Positions 33,241 to 42,651 of a stretch of DNA of 64,000 nt are shown piece after piece. The position numbers were made by a program, and so were the translations under genes. Each line of letters begins with the position of its first letter. The stretch's first letter is position 1. The notes beneath the pieces were generated by a model that did no database searches, was not told the DNA's origin, and saw only the letters and a list, made by a program, of their open reading frames with translations. Source of the stretch: Pseudaminobacter soli (ex Li et al. 2025) (GTDB taxonomy: Bacteria; Pseudomonadota; Alphaproteobacteria; Rhizobiales; Rhizobiaceae); NCBI RefSeq assembly GCF_029892515.1, contig NZ_JARXVF010000001.1:2198394-2262393 (forward strand). Reading direction: 5' to 3'.

Positions 33241-34016
33241 CCACGGTCACCGTCGGCCAGACTGTTTTGGAGGTCACAGGGGAGGGGTTCCCCGTCGTGA
33301 TGATCCATGGTCTCGGCGGGACGTCCAACATGTTCCAGCCGCAGCTGCAGGCGCTGTCGGGCTATCGCGTCATCCGGGTCGATATTCCTGGCTCGGGCCG
33401 ATCGCCCCGGCCGCTCGATCCGCTCACCATCGAAATGATGAGTGAGGCCGTCATCCGCGCCATGGACGGGGTGGGTGTGAGCCGGGCGCATTTCGTCGGC
33501 CATTCCATGGGAACCATCGTCTGCCAGCAGATCGCGGCCAACAAGCCGGAACTGGTGGCTTCGCTCGCACTGTTCGGCGCGCTTACCGAGCCGGCGGATG
33601 CGACGCGGACCGGCCTTGGCAACCGGGCCAAGCTTGCCCGCTCGGGCGGCATGTCCGACATCGCAGACCAGATCGTGGCCAATGCGATTTCGGCCCATAC
33701 GCGAGAAAATTCGCCGGCGGCGGTAGCCTTCGTGCGCGAGTCGATCACGCGTCAGGACCCCGAATCCTACGCCCGCACCTGCGAGGCGCTGGCCAAGGCG
33801 AACGCCGTCGATGCGCGCCGGATTACGGCGCCGACGCTTCTGGTCACCGGTGACGCCGATGCCGTCAATCCGGTGGGCGTGGCGCAGGCGCTGGCCGACA
33901 AGATCAAAGGTGCCGTGCTTTCTACCATAGACAGATGCGGCCATTGGGCTACGGTTGAGCATCCACGCGAGTGCAACCAGAAACTGACGGAATTTCTAAG
34001 GCGCGCAGACCGGTGA
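33237..34016 (+). CDS. alpha/beta hydrolase
   Basis: 259-residue alpha/beta-fold hydrolase. The oxyanion motif MIHGLGG, nucleophile Ser90 in GHSMG, acid Asp208 in GDADAVNP and base His236 in CGHW give a complete triad. It most resembles 3-oxoadipate enol-lactonase and meta-cleavage-product hydrolases. ATG overlaps the FAH stop (ATGA), so the two are coupled and probably work on consecutive intermediates of one ring-cleavage or lactone pathway. Confidence 0.93.
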   Translation: MTTVTVGQTVLEVTGEGFPVVMIHGLGGTSNMFQPQLQALSGYRVIRVDIPGSGRSPRPLDPLTIEMMSEAVIRAMDGVGVSRAHFVGHSMGTIVCQQIAANKPELVASLALFGALTEPADATRTGLGNRAKLARSGGMSDIADQIVANAISAHTRENSPAAVAFVRESITRQDPESYARTCEALAKANAVDARRITAPTLLVTGDADAVNPVGVAQALADKIKGAVLSTIDRCGHWATVEHPRECNQKLTEFLRRADR

Positions 34017-34072
34017 TCTGAGGACGAAGACACCGGCGCGGGAGGGCGCCTTGCCACTTTTGGGAGGAAGAG

Positions 34073-35395
34073 ATGGCAGACGATAGCTGGAGCGGAAACG
34101 GCTCGGGTGGCACGCTGTTCACCAACGTGCGCATTCTGGATGCCACCGGCGACTATCCTTATACGGGCGAGGTCCTGGTGCAGGGTAATCGCATCAAGCA
34201 GATCACGAGGGGTTCGTCGCGCTTCGGCTCGTCCTCGTCGGCCTATGGCGGCATGACGGTCATCGACGGCATGGGCGCGACGCTGATGCCTGGCATGATC
34301 GACGCGCATCTGCATCTTTCCTGGAACAACGCGCCCGGTATCGATCCCATCCAGATGATGGAGACCGAGGAGCACATGCTGGTGACCATGGAAATGGCGA
34401 AGCTGGTGTTGGACGCCGGCTTCACCGCCGGTCGAGGCGCGGCGGCCGCAAAGCCGCGCCTCGACGTGGTGGCCAAGAAGTTCATCAACCAGGGCCGCTT
34501 CCCCGGCCCGCGCTATCTGGCGGCAGGACCGGAGATCACCACCGTGGGTGGGCTCGGCGATTCCGCGCCATCGCACATCCCGCATGAGGGCTTGAACCTC
34601 GGTCTCGTCGTTTCCGGTCCGGAAGAGATCCGCCGCACCGTGCGCACGCTGATCAAATACGGCGTCGACTCCATCAAGCTCAACCTCTCGGGCGAATCCA
34701 TCACCGGCATGGGTGCTGAGGAAACGCCGATGTCGGAGGAAGAGGTGGCGATGGCCGCGCAGGAAGCGCGCTGCCGCAACAAGGTGCTCTCGGCACACGC
34801 CCGCTCGTCGGGTTCGGTCAAGCAGTGTATCCGCCACGGCATCCAGAATATCTATCACGCCTCCTTTGCCGACGAAGAAGCGCTCGACCTCTTGGAAGCG
34901 GCCAAGGACAAGCACTTCGTGGCGCCGGGCATGGCCTGGCTCATCAACACGGCGCGTCATGCCGAACAGTGGGGCATCAAGCCCGGCTCGCGGCTCGCCA
35001 TGGAATATGAGCGCGAGCTCGAAATGTGCATCGACACGATGAAGAAGATGCACCGGCGCGGCATCCGCATCTGCATCGGCGGCGACTACGGCTTTGCCTG
35101 GACGCCGCAGGGCACCAACGCCAAGGACATCCAGACCTTCGTAGAGATGCTCGGCTTCTCGCCGATGGAAGCCATCATGGCGGGCACCAAATATGGCGGC
35201 CAGATCATGAACATGGGCGACGAGCTCGGCATGGTCAAGGAAGGCTACCTCGCCGACATGCTGCTGATCGACGGCGATCCGACCGCCGACGTGCGCATCC
35301 TTCAGGACCAGAACCGCATCCTTGCCATCATGAAGGACGGCAAGTTCCACAAGGCGCCGCGCATGAACGAGCAGCGCCGGCGGCTGACCGCATGA
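34073..35395 (+). CDS. amidohydrolase family protein
   Basis: 440-residue metal-dependent hydrolase of the imidazolonepropionase/prolidase-like amidohydrolase branch. The metal motif is His79-x-His81 in MIDAHLHLSW; the candidate carboxylated Lys is in SIKLNLSGE. Later ligands are in SAHARS, YHASFADE and GGDYGFAW. The small beta sandwich is completed by the C-terminal YLADMLLIDGDPTADV. GGGAGGAAG lies before the ATG. Expected to hydrolyse an amide, lactam or lactone of the imported substrate. ATGA overlap with the livH-type gene. Confidence 0.93.
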   Translation: MADDSWSGNGSGGTLFTNVRILDATGDYPYTGEVLVQGNRIKQITRGSSRFGSSSSAYGGMTVIDGMGATLMPGMIDAHLHLSWNNAPGIDPIQMMETEEHMLVTMEMAKLVLDAGFTAGRGAAAAKPRLDVVAKKFINQGRFPGPRYLAAGPEITTVGGLGDSAPSHIPHEGLNLGLVVSGPEEIRRTVRTLIKYGVDSIKLNLSGESITGMGAEETPMSEEEVAMAAQEARCRNKVLSAHARSSGSVKQCIRHGIQNIYHASFADEEALDLLEAAKDKHFVAPGMAWLINTARHAEQWGIKPGSRLAMEYERELEMCIDTMKKMHRRGIRICIGGDYGFAWTPQGTNAKDIQTFVEMLGFSPMEAIMAGTKYGGQIMNMGDELGMVKEGYLADMLLIDGDPTADVRILQDQNRILAIMKDGKFHKAPRMNEQRRRLTA

Positions 35396-36447
35396 GCACG
35401 CTCGAACGGCCAGGCGCTTCCGCCAGCTTGTCGGGCGGCGGGGGGATCACGAAGCGGCAGGCATGGGGCATCGTCTGGCTCCTTGCGGCGGCAGTGTTTG
35501 CCTGGCTGATGCTTGGCGTCTGGCCGGACTGGTTGAACTCAATCCTGACCTCGAAGAAGGCCTTCGCCAGCGCCGTGCTCAACGGGCTGACGCTGGCCGG
35601 GCTCTATTTCCTGGTGGCGAGCGGTTTTACGCTGGTCTTCGGCCTGATGCGCAACGTCAATCTCGCGCATGGCTCGCTCTATCTGCTCGGCGCCTATATC
35701 GGCTACGAGGTCTCGACCCGCACCGGCTACTGGCTGCTGGGCGTGGCCGCCGGCTTCGTCGTGCTGGCGCTGGTCGGCCTCGTCATGCAGATTTTCGTCT
35801 TTCGACGGCTGGAGGGCGATGACCTGCGCCAGACGCTGGTGACGATCGGCATCTCCATCGTCGCGGCCGACCTGATGCTCGCCGTGTGGACCGGCACGAC
35901 CTACCAGATCGTCACGCCGGCTTGGCTCGACGGCGCGGTGGGACTGCCCATCATCACGGCGGTGAAATCCAGCGGCGAGGCCGTGTTCCTTCGCTATCCG
36001 TTCTATCGGCTCGTAGTGCTGGGCGTGGCGATCGTCATCGGCGTCGGTCTCTGGCTGATGCTGAACCGCACGCGCGTCGGCATGATGATCCGCGCCGGCG
36101 TCGATGACCGCGCCATGCTGTCGGCCTCGGGCGTGAACGTGCACGCCGTGTTCGCCATCGTCTTTGCCATCGGGGCGGGGCTCGCCGGGTTTGCCGGCGT
36201 CGTCGGCGGCTCGGCGCTGTCGGTGGCACCCGGCGAGGACGTGCGCTACCTGCTCGCCTCGCTTGTCGTGGTGATCGTGGGCGGCATGGGCTCGATCACG
36301 GGAGCGGCCATCGGCGCGCTGCTCATCGGCCTCGCCGAGCAGATCGGCCTCGTCTACTTCCCGACCTACGGCATCGTGCTCACCTTCGTCATCATGGTGG
36401 TGGTTCTGGCCGTGCGGCCGCAGGGCATCATGGGGAAGGCGCGATGA
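35392..36447 (+). CDS. ABC transporter permease, LivH type
   Basis: 351-residue inner-membrane permease of the branched-chain amino acid/hydrophobic substrate class. Begins with a hydrophilic 20-residue lead, then about nine helices. LNGLTLAGLYFLVASGFTLVFG, NLAHGSLYLLGAY and VIVGGMGSITGAAIGALLIG are the LivH signatures. Start overlaps the amidohydrolase stop and its stop overlaps the livM start, so four to five genes are translationally chained. Confidence 0.95.
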   Translation: MSTLERPGASASLSGGGGITKRQAWGIVWLLAAAVFAWLMLGVWPDWLNSILTSKKAFASAVLNGLTLAGLYFLVASGFTLVFGLMRNVNLAHGSLYLLGAYIGYEVSTRTGYWLLGVAAGFVVLALVGLVMQIFVFRRLEGDDLRQTLVTIGISIVAADLMLAVWTGTTYQIVTPAWLDGAVGLPIITAVKSSGEAVFLRYPFYRLVVLGVAIVIGVGLWLMLNRTRVGMMIRAGVDDRAMLSASGVNVHAVFAIVFAIGAGLAGFAGVVGGSALSVAPGEDVRYLLASLVVVIVGGMGSITGAAIGALLIGLAEQIGLVYFPTYGIVLTFVIMVVVLAVRPQGIMGKAR

Positions 36448-37469
36448 CGGCTCTTTCCTCGACAGACAAGCCGGCCGCGCAGTCGATCCTCGAAAAGATC
36501 GGCGCCGGAAACATCGTGCTGCTGGTCCTGCTGGCGCTTTATCCGGCGGTGGCCTCGGGCTTCTTCCTCACGCAGATCGGCGCCTATTCGCTGATCCTTG
36601 GCATGATCTCGCTGTCGCTGATGCTGCTCGCCGGCTATGGCGGCATGGTCAGCCTGGCACAGATTTCGGTGGCCGGCCTTGCCGGCTACACGGTGGCGAT
36701 CTTCGGGCTCAACAATTCCGGCGTGCACGGCTTCGGCTGGCCGTTCTGGATCGTGGTGCCCTTCGCGACGCTCATTGGGGCGATCGCTTCGGCACTGATC
36801 GGTGTGATTTCCAACCGCACCGAAGGCATCTACACGATCATGATCACGCTCGCGATCGCGACGGCCTTCTTCTATTTCACCCAGCAGAACTACTCGCTGT
36901 TCAACGGCTTTCCCGGCTACACGGGCATCCGCGCGCCGGAGTTCTGGGGCGTCAACTGGCGCGATCCGATGCCGTTCTACTATCTGTGCCTCGGCTTCTC
37001 TGTGATCGCCTATGCGGCCGTGCTTTACGGCTCGCGCTCGACCTATGGGCTGACGCTGCAGGCGGTGCGGGACAATCCGCGCCGCATGCGGGCGCTGGGC
37101 TTCAACGTCACCGCGCACAAGGTGGTCGCCTATTTCTACGCCGGCATCATTGCGGGCCTCGCGGGCGTGCTTTTGGTCTGGTTCAACGGGCGCATCTCGC
37201 CCGGCACCATCAATGTCGGCGCCGCCATCAATGTGCTGATCATCGCCGTGATCGGCGGCATGCGCCATCCCATCGGCCCATTCCTCGGCGCCGTCGTGGT
37301 GGTGCTGATGCAGACCTTTGCCATCGATATCGTCGGCGCCGAGCGGTTCAACACGCTAATCGGCATGTTCTTTCTGGTGATCGTTTTCGTATCGCCGGAT
37401 GGTCTTCTTGGGTTGTGGGGGAGGATCAAACCACATCTGGCCCAGGAATCCTTGCGCTCGGGTCCATGA
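36444..37469 (+). CDS. ABC transporter permease, LivM type
   Basis: 341-residue partner permease. LLAGYGGMVSLAQISVAGLAGY and AVRDNPRRMRALGFNVTAHKVVAYFYAG are the LivM hallmarks (cytoplasmic coupling loop). IAVIGGMRHPIGPFLGAVVV closes the membrane part. Pairs with the LivH-type subunit immediately upstream. Confidence 0.95.
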   Translation: MTALSSTDKPAAQSILEKIGAGNIVLLVLLALYPAVASGFFLTQIGAYSLILGMISLSLMLLAGYGGMVSLAQISVAGLAGYTVAIFGLNNSGVHGFGWPFWIVVPFATLIGAIASALIGVISNRTEGIYTIMITLAIATAFFYFTQQNYSLFNGFPGYTGIRAPEFWGVNWRDPMPFYYLCLGFSVIAYAAVLYGSRSTYGLTLQAVRDNPRRMRALGFNVTAHKVVAYFYAGIIAGLAGVLLVWFNGRISPGTINVGAAINVLIIAVIGGMRHPIGPFLGAVVVVLMQTFAIDIVGAERFNTLIGMFFLVIVFVSPDGLLGLWGRIKPHLAQESLRSGP

Positions 37470-37521
37470 GGGGACGGGCGGCTTCAGATTGATCCAAAGA
37501 CAACCAGGGAGGGAAGTAATC

Positions 37522-38766
37522 ATGAGGATCCATCGGCGAACACTTTTGGCGCTGGCGCTGGCCACGGGACTGACTGCGCCGTCGCTCGCTTGGGCGGAAG
37601 ACTCGATCAAGATCGGCCTTCTGGCGACCTTCGAAGGCCCCTTCACCGTGCTGGGCGAAGACGGCGAGCGCGGCGCCATGACGGCCGTGGATGAAGTCAG
37701 CGGCATGGTCGCCGGCAAGAAGATCGAGATCGTCAAGGGTTCGTCCGACGCCTCGCCCGATAGCGCCGTGCGTGCTGCCCGCAAGCTGGTCGAGCAGGAC
37801 GGCGTCAAGGTGCTGGTCGGCCCGCTCTCCGGCGACGAGGGCATCGCCGTCAAGGACTATGCCAAGACCCATCCGGAAGTGACCTTCGTCAACGGCTCTT
37901 CGGCCGCCCAGGACACCACGCTGCGCGACCCGGCCTCGAACTTCTTCCGCTTCGGCACCGACGGCGCCCAGTGGATGGCCGGCCTCGGCACCTATGCTTT
38001 CAACGAGAAGGGCTACAAGAAGGTCGCGACCGTCGCGGAAGACTACTCCTTCCCCTACACGCAGGTGTTCGGCTTCATGGCCGAGTTCTGCAAGGCGGGC
38101 GGCACGGTGCCGTCGAAGTCCTGGGTGCCGATCGGCAACAAGGACTATTCCTCGGTCATCGCCGCGATCCCAGACGATGTCGACGCCATCTATGTCGCGC
38201 TCGGCGGCGCCGACGGCGTGAACTTCCTGACGCAGTACCAGCAGGCCGGCGGCAGCGCGCCGCTGATCGGCGGCTCGATCACGGTCGACCAGACCGTGCT
38301 GACCTCGAAGGGCAAGATCCGCGACGTCCTGATCGGCACGCCATCGGCCGGCCCGATCGCCGACACCAACGACACGGCGGAGTGGAAGTCTTTCGTCGAC
38401 GCCTACAAGAAGCAGCCCAACGCCTTCCCGTCGCCCTCGCTGTTCGCCCATGCCTACTATCTCGACATGAAGGCCCTGCTGATGGCGCTCAACGAGACCG
38501 GCGGCGACGTCTCGGACGGCGGCAAGAAGCTGCAGGAGACGCTGGCGAAGGTTTCCTTCGATGGCCCCACCGGCAAGGTCTCGCTCGACAAGAACCGCAA
38601 CGCGATTGCCGACATGTATCTGACGGAGGTGTCCGAGGGCACCGACGGCAACCTTTACAACAAGCTCGTGAAGGTGGTGCCGCAGGTGAACCAGACGCTT
38701 GGCATGGCTGAAGACGAGTTCCTGAAGCTCGGCGTCGTCGGCCGTGACAATCCGTCCTGCCCGTAA
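37522..38766 (+). CDS. ABC substrate-binding protein, LivK type
   Basis: 414-residue periplasmic binding protein. Signal peptide residues 1-25 (RRTLLALALATGLTAPSLAWA) with mature start EDSIKIGLLATFEGPF. GSSDASPDSAVRAARKL and YSFPYTQVFGFMAEFCKAGG are typical of type I Liv-like proteins that bind aromatic or other hydrophobic acids as well as amino acids. GGGAGGGAAG lies 7 bases before the ATG. It is placed between the permeases and the ATPases of the same operon and is the best single handle on the cluster's substrate. Confidence 0.94.
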   Translation: MRIHRRTLLALALATGLTAPSLAWAEDSIKIGLLATFEGPFTVLGEDGERGAMTAVDEVSGMVAGKKIEIVKGSSDASPDSAVRAARKLVEQDGVKVLVGPLSGDEGIAVKDYAKTHPEVTFVNGSSAAQDTTLRDPASNFFRFGTDGAQWMAGLGTYAFNEKGYKKVATVAEDYSFPYTQVFGFMAEFCKAGGTVPSKSWVPIGNKDYSSVIAAIPDDVDAIYVALGGADGVNFLTQYQQAGGSAPLIGGSITVDQTVLTSKGKIRDVLIGTPSAGPIADTNDTAEWKSFVDAYKKQPNAFPSPSLFAHAYYLDMKALLMALNETGGDVSDGGKKLQETLAKVSFDGPTGKVSLDKNRNAIADMYLTEVSEGTDGNLYNKLVKVVPQVNQTLGMAEDEFLKLGVVGRDNPSCP

Positions 38767-38792
38767 GAACAACAAGCATAAGGCGACCACCA

Positions 38793-39578
38793 GTGGCCGA
38801 GATTTCAGTTGCATCCCGCCTGCAAGGCTCCGGCGCATACGCGCTGGAGCTGGACGGCATTGCACGCCATTTCGGTGCGCTGGTGGCGCTAACGGGCATC
38901 AATATGAGGATCGCGGCCGGTGAGCGGCGCGCGGTCCTCGGCTCCAACGGCGCCGGCAAGACGACGCTGTTCAACGCCATTACCGGCGACTTCCTGCCGA
39001 CTGCCGGGCGCATCCGCTTCTTCGGCGAGGACATCACCGATCTGCCGCCGCATGAGCGCATCCGGCGCGGCCTGCGCCGCACCTACCAGATTTCGCAACT
39101 CTTCAAGGGGCTGACGGTTCTCGACTCGATCTTCCTGGCCTGCCGGGGCGTGTCGCGCAGCCGCTTTTCGGTGCTGCGTCCCTCGGCCAACGACGTGAAC
39201 ATGGTGCAGGCGGAATCGATCCTGAACGCCGTGCATCTCGAAGGCGACCGCGACGCGATGGTGGCGACGCTGTCGCACGGCCAGCAGCGCCAGCTTGAGA
39301 TCGCACTGGCGCTTGCCGGCGCGCCGCGCTTCATCCTGTTCGACGAGCCGGCAGCGGGCCTGTCTCCCACAGAGCGGCGCGATCTTGTCGCCATCCTCAA
39401 CGCGCTGCCCAAGCACATCGGCTACATCATCATCGAGCACGACCTTGATGTCGCGCTGCGCGTCTCGGAATATGTGTCGATGATGCACAATGGGCGGCTG
39501 TTCAAGGAGGGCACGCCGCAGGAGATCGAGGCCGACCCGGAAGTGCAGGAGATTTATCTCGGGGGCAAGCATGGCTGA
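38793..39578 (+). CDS. ABC transporter ATP-binding protein, LivG type
   Basis: 261-residue ATPase. Walker A GSNGAGKTT (residues 50-58), a Q-loop in RTYQISQLFKGLTVLD, signature LSHGQQRQLEIALAL, Walker B FILFDEPAAGLSP and H-switch IIEHDLDVAL are intact. GTG start. The terminal DPEVQEIYLGG is the usual LivG tail. Its stop overlaps the next ATG by 8 bases. Confidence 0.95.
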   Translation: MAEISVASRLQGSGAYALELDGIARHFGALVALTGINMRIAAGERRAVLGSNGAGKTTLFNAITGDFLPTAGRIRFFGEDITDLPPHERIRRGLRRTYQISQLFKGLTVLDSIFLACRGVSRSRFSVLRPSANDVNMVQAESILNAVHLEGDRDAMVATLSHGQQRQLEIALALAGAPRFILFDEPAAGLSPTERRDLVAILNALPKHIGYIIIEHDLDVALRVSEYVSMMHNGRLFKEGTPQEIEADPEVQEIYLGGKHG

Positions 39579-41790
39579 GCGCGCCACTTCTTCCGGCAAG
39601 GCCGTCTTGAGGATAGACGACCTGCAGGTCTATTACGGCGAAAGCCACGCCATACAGGGTGTGTCGCTGACGCTCGAAAGCGGCGTGCTGTCGGTCGTCG
39701 GCCGCAACGGGATGGGCAAGACGACGCTCTGCAACACGATTACGGGCTTGAAGCGCGCCCGCTCCGGCTCGATCCGCGTCAATGGCCGCGAGATCTCCTC
39801 GCTGGAGCCGCACGAAATCCACCGCCTCGGCGTCGGCTATGTGCCGCAGGGCCGGCGCGTGTGGCCGAGCCTGACCGTGGACGAGCATCTGCGGCTTGCC
39901 GCCGGCAGCCGCCGCGATGCGAGCTGGACCGTCGAGCGCGTCTACCAGACCTTTCCGCGACTGGCGGAACGCCGCAACAATGGCGGCTCGCAGCTTTCGG
40001 GCGGCGAGCAGCAGATGCTGGCGATTTCGCGCGCGCTGCTGAGCGACCCCAAGCTGCTCGTCATGGACGAGCCGACCGAGGGCCTGGCGCCGGTCATCGT
40101 CGAACAGGTCGAGCGGATGCTGATCACGCTCGGCCAGGAAGGCGAGATGGCGATCCTCGTCATCGAGCAGAATATCGGCGTCGCGACCGCCGTGTCCGAC
40201 CGCGTCGCCATCATGGTCAACGGCCGCATCAACCGCATCATGGACGCCAAGGCGCTGGCCGCCGACCGCGATCTGCAGCAGCGACTGCTCGGCGTCGGCC
40301 GTCATTCGGAAGAGGAAACGGTTTCGCCCGCCGTGGCAGCACAGGCGCAGGAGCAACTGGCCGAGGTCTACCGTATCGAGCGCGGCGGCAACGAAGCCGG
40401 GCAGGGCGACCAGCCGGTGAATGGCGTCTACCGCCCGGTGACCAGCCTGCCCAACCGCTGGAACGTGCCAGTGACCGCCATGCGGCAGGCGGCGGTGGAG
40501 AAGGCTGCCCCGCAGGATGATCTCAAAAAGGTCTTCGCCATTCCCTTCTCCGAGCGCATCGGTCGCACCGTGCTCGTCACTGGGACCTTCGACACCAAGG
40601 GCAAGGAACTGCGCTTCATTGCCGACAGGCTGAAGTCGCTCGGCATTCCGGCCCGCACCGTCGATCTCTCCACTTCGGGCAAGCCGTCGAGCGTCGACGT
40701 GACGGCTCTGCAGGTGGCGAGCATGCATCCTTATGGCGCCTCCGAGGTCATGTCGGGCGATCGCGGCAAGTCAGTCACGGCGATGGCCGAAGCCTTCGCC
40801 CGCTGGGTGGGGCGCGAGCCGCGCCTCGGCGGCATAATTTCCGCAGGCGGCTCGGGCGGCACGTCTCTCGCCACCGCCGGCATGCGCGCACTGCCGGTCG
40901 GCATCCCGAAGATCATGGTTTCGACCGTGGCGGCTGGCGACGTCGGCAAATATGTCGGCGGCGCCGACATCATGATGTTCCATTCGGTGGCCGACGTGCA
41001 GGGGCTGAACTCCATCACCGAGCAGGTGCTGGGCAATGCCGCGCATGCCATGGCCGGCATGGTGGCGCAGTTGCCGGACGCGGAAGCATGGGAAGCCAAG
41101 CGCAAGCTGGCGCGCCCGGCGGTCGGCATCACCATGTTCGGCGTGACCACTCCCGCCGTGCAGGCCGTCACAAAACGGCTCGAGGCCGACTATGACTGCC
41201 TCGTCTTCCACGCCACGGGCACCGGCGGACGGGCGATGGAAAGCCTGGGCGACTCCCGGCTGCTGGCCGGATTCCTTGATCTTACTACGACCGAGGTTGC
41301 CGACATGATCGTCGGTGGCGTGTTCCCGGCCGACCAGGACCGGTTCGGCGCGGCGATCCGCACGGACCTGCCCTATATCGGCTCCGTGGGCGCGCTCGAC
41401 ATGGTCAATTTCGGGCCGCGCGATAGCGTCCCCGAAAAATTCAAAAGCCGCAAATTCGTGATCCACAATCCGAACGTGACGCTGATGCGCACGACGCGGG
41501 ACGAGAACCGCACCTTCGGCGAATGGATCGGCGCACGTCTCAACCAGATGAATGGGCCGCTGCGCTTCCTGCTGCCCGAGGGCGGCGTGTCGATGCTCGA
41601 TGCGCCGGGCGGCGCCTTCCACGACCCCGAGGCCGACAACGCGTTGTTCGAGGCCATCGAGCGCACGGTGCGCCAGACGCCGCAGCGCCGCATCCAGCGC
41701 GTGCGCGCCAATATCAACGACGCGGCCTTCGTGGACGCGGTCATAGAGGCATTCCAGACGACGATGCCCAAGCTTCAGAGGAGGGCGTAA
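39571..41790 (+). CDS. LivF-type ABC ATPase fused to a Tm-1-like (UPF0261) domain
   Basis: 739-residue fusion in one uninterrupted frame. Residues 1-245 are a complete LivF ATPase: Walker A GRNGMGKT (44-51), LSGGEQQ (142-148), Walker [11 protein letters not shown] with Asp166-Glu167, and IEQNIGVA. A linker of about 85 residues follows. From Gly331 a Tm-1-like ATP-binding/UPF0261 domain begins ([58 protein letters not shown]) and runs to the end. UPF0261 proteins are normally stand-alone, about 400 residues. In tomato Tm-1 this domain is fused to the TIM barrel encoded here by the next gene. The function of the fusion is unknown. Confidence 0.93.
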   Translation: MAERATSSGKAVLRIDDLQVYYGESHAIQGVSLTLESGVLSVVGRNGMGKTTLCNTITGLKRARSGSIRVNGREISSLEPHEIHRLGVGYVPQGRRVWPSLTVDEHLRLAAGSRRDASWTVERVYQTFPRLAERRNNGGSQLSGGEQQMLAISRALLSDPKLLVMDEPTEGLAPVIVEQVERMLITLGQEGEMAILVIEQNIGVATAVSDRVAIMVNGRINRIMDAKALAADRDLQQRLLGVGRHSEEETVSPAVAAQAQEQLAEVYRIERGGNEAGQGDQPVNGVYRPVTSLPNRWNVPVTAMRQAAVEKAAPQDDLKKVFAIPFSERIGRTVLVTGTFDTKGKELRFIADRLKSLGIPARTVDLSTSGKPSSVDVTALQVASMHPYGASEVMSGDRGKSVTAMAEAFARWVGREPRLGGIISAGGSGGTSLATAGMRALPVGIPKIMVSTVAAGDVGKYVGGADIMMFHSVADVQGLNSITEQVLGNAAHAMAGMVAQLPDAEAWEAKRKLARPAVGITMFGVTTPAVQAVTKRLEADYDCLVFHATGTGGRAMESLGDSRLLAGFLDLTTTEVADMIVGGVFPADQDRFGAAIRTDLPYIGSVGALDMVNFGPRDSVPEKFKSRKFVIHNPNVTLMRTTRDENRTFGEWIGARLNQMNGPLRFLLPEGGVSMLDAPGGAFHDPEADNALFEAIERTVRQTPQRRIQRVRANINDAAFVDAVIEAFQTTMPKLQRRA

Positions 41791-42623
41791 TGCCTCGTTT
41801 CGAACGTTCCGCGCTGATGGAAAAGTTCCAGGAGATGAAACGCCGCCGGGTGCCGATCGTCGGCGGCGGCGCGGGCACCGGGTTGTCGGCCAAATGCGAG
41901 GAAAACGGCGGAATCGACCTCATCGTCATCTACAATTCGGGTCGCTATCGCATGGCCGGCCGTGGCTCGTTGTCGGGCCTGCTCGCCTATGGCAACGCCA
42001 ACGAGGTGGTGATGGAGATGGCGCGCGAAATCCTGCCGGTGGTGCAGCGCACGCCCGTGCTGGCAGGCGTCAACGGCACCGACCCGTTCCTCATCGCCGA
42101 CCACTTCCTCGATCAGGTGAAGGCAATCGGCTTTGCCGGCGTGCAGAATTTCCCGACCGTCGGCCTGATCGACGGCACCTTCCGCGCCAACCTCGAAGAG
42201 ACGGGAATGTCCTACGGGCTGGAGATCGACATGATCCGCAAGGCGCGTGAGAAGGACCTTCTGACAACGCCTTACGTGTTCAACGCCGACGAGGCCAAAG
42301 CAATGGCGGAAGCGGGCGCGGACATTGTGGTGTGCCATCTGGGGCTGACCACCGGCGGCTCGATCGGGGCTGAGACGGCGCTGAAGCTGAAGGATTGCCC
42401 GGCACTGGTGAATGAGTGGTCCGAGGCCGCGCTGAAGGTCAACAAGGACATCATCGTTCTGGTGCATGGCGGGCCGGTGGCCGAGCCGGAGGATGCCGAG
42501 TTCGTGCTGAAGAACACGGCCAATTGCCACGGCTTCTATGGCGCATCGTCGATGGAGCGGCTGCCCACCGAGCGGGCGCTGACCGAGCAGACAAGAAAAT
42601 TCAAGTCGGTCGCCTTCGGCTGA
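41790..42623 (+). CDS. phosphoenolpyruvate hydrolase family TIM-barrel protein (Tm-1 C-terminal half)
   Basis: 277-residue TIM barrel of the family PF09370, called PEP-hydrolase family and related to PEP mutase/isocitrate lyase-like barrels. Visible motifs: [67 protein letters not shown] and [14 protein letters not shown]. Its ATG overlaps the stop of the LivF/Tm-1 fusion (TAATG). The two are the halves of the plant Tm-1 protein. Catalytic activity of most members has not been proven, so the enzyme name should be taken loosely. Confidence 0.92.
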   Translation: MPRFERSALMEKFQEMKRRRVPIVGGGAGTGLSAKCEENGGIDLIVIYNSGRYRMAGRGSLSGLLAYGNANEVVMEMAREILPVVQRTPVLAGVNGTDPFLIADHFLDQVKAIGFAGVQNFPTVGLIDGTFRANLEETGMSYGLEIDMIRKAREKDLLTTPYVFNADEAKAMAEAGADIVVCHLGLTTGGSIGAETALKLKDCPALVNEWSEAALKVNKDIIVLVHGGPVAEPEDAEFVLKNTANCHGFYGASSMERLPTERALTEQTRKFKSVAFG

Positions 42624-42651
42624 CCGCAGACTATCCGGGGAGGACAGGGAC

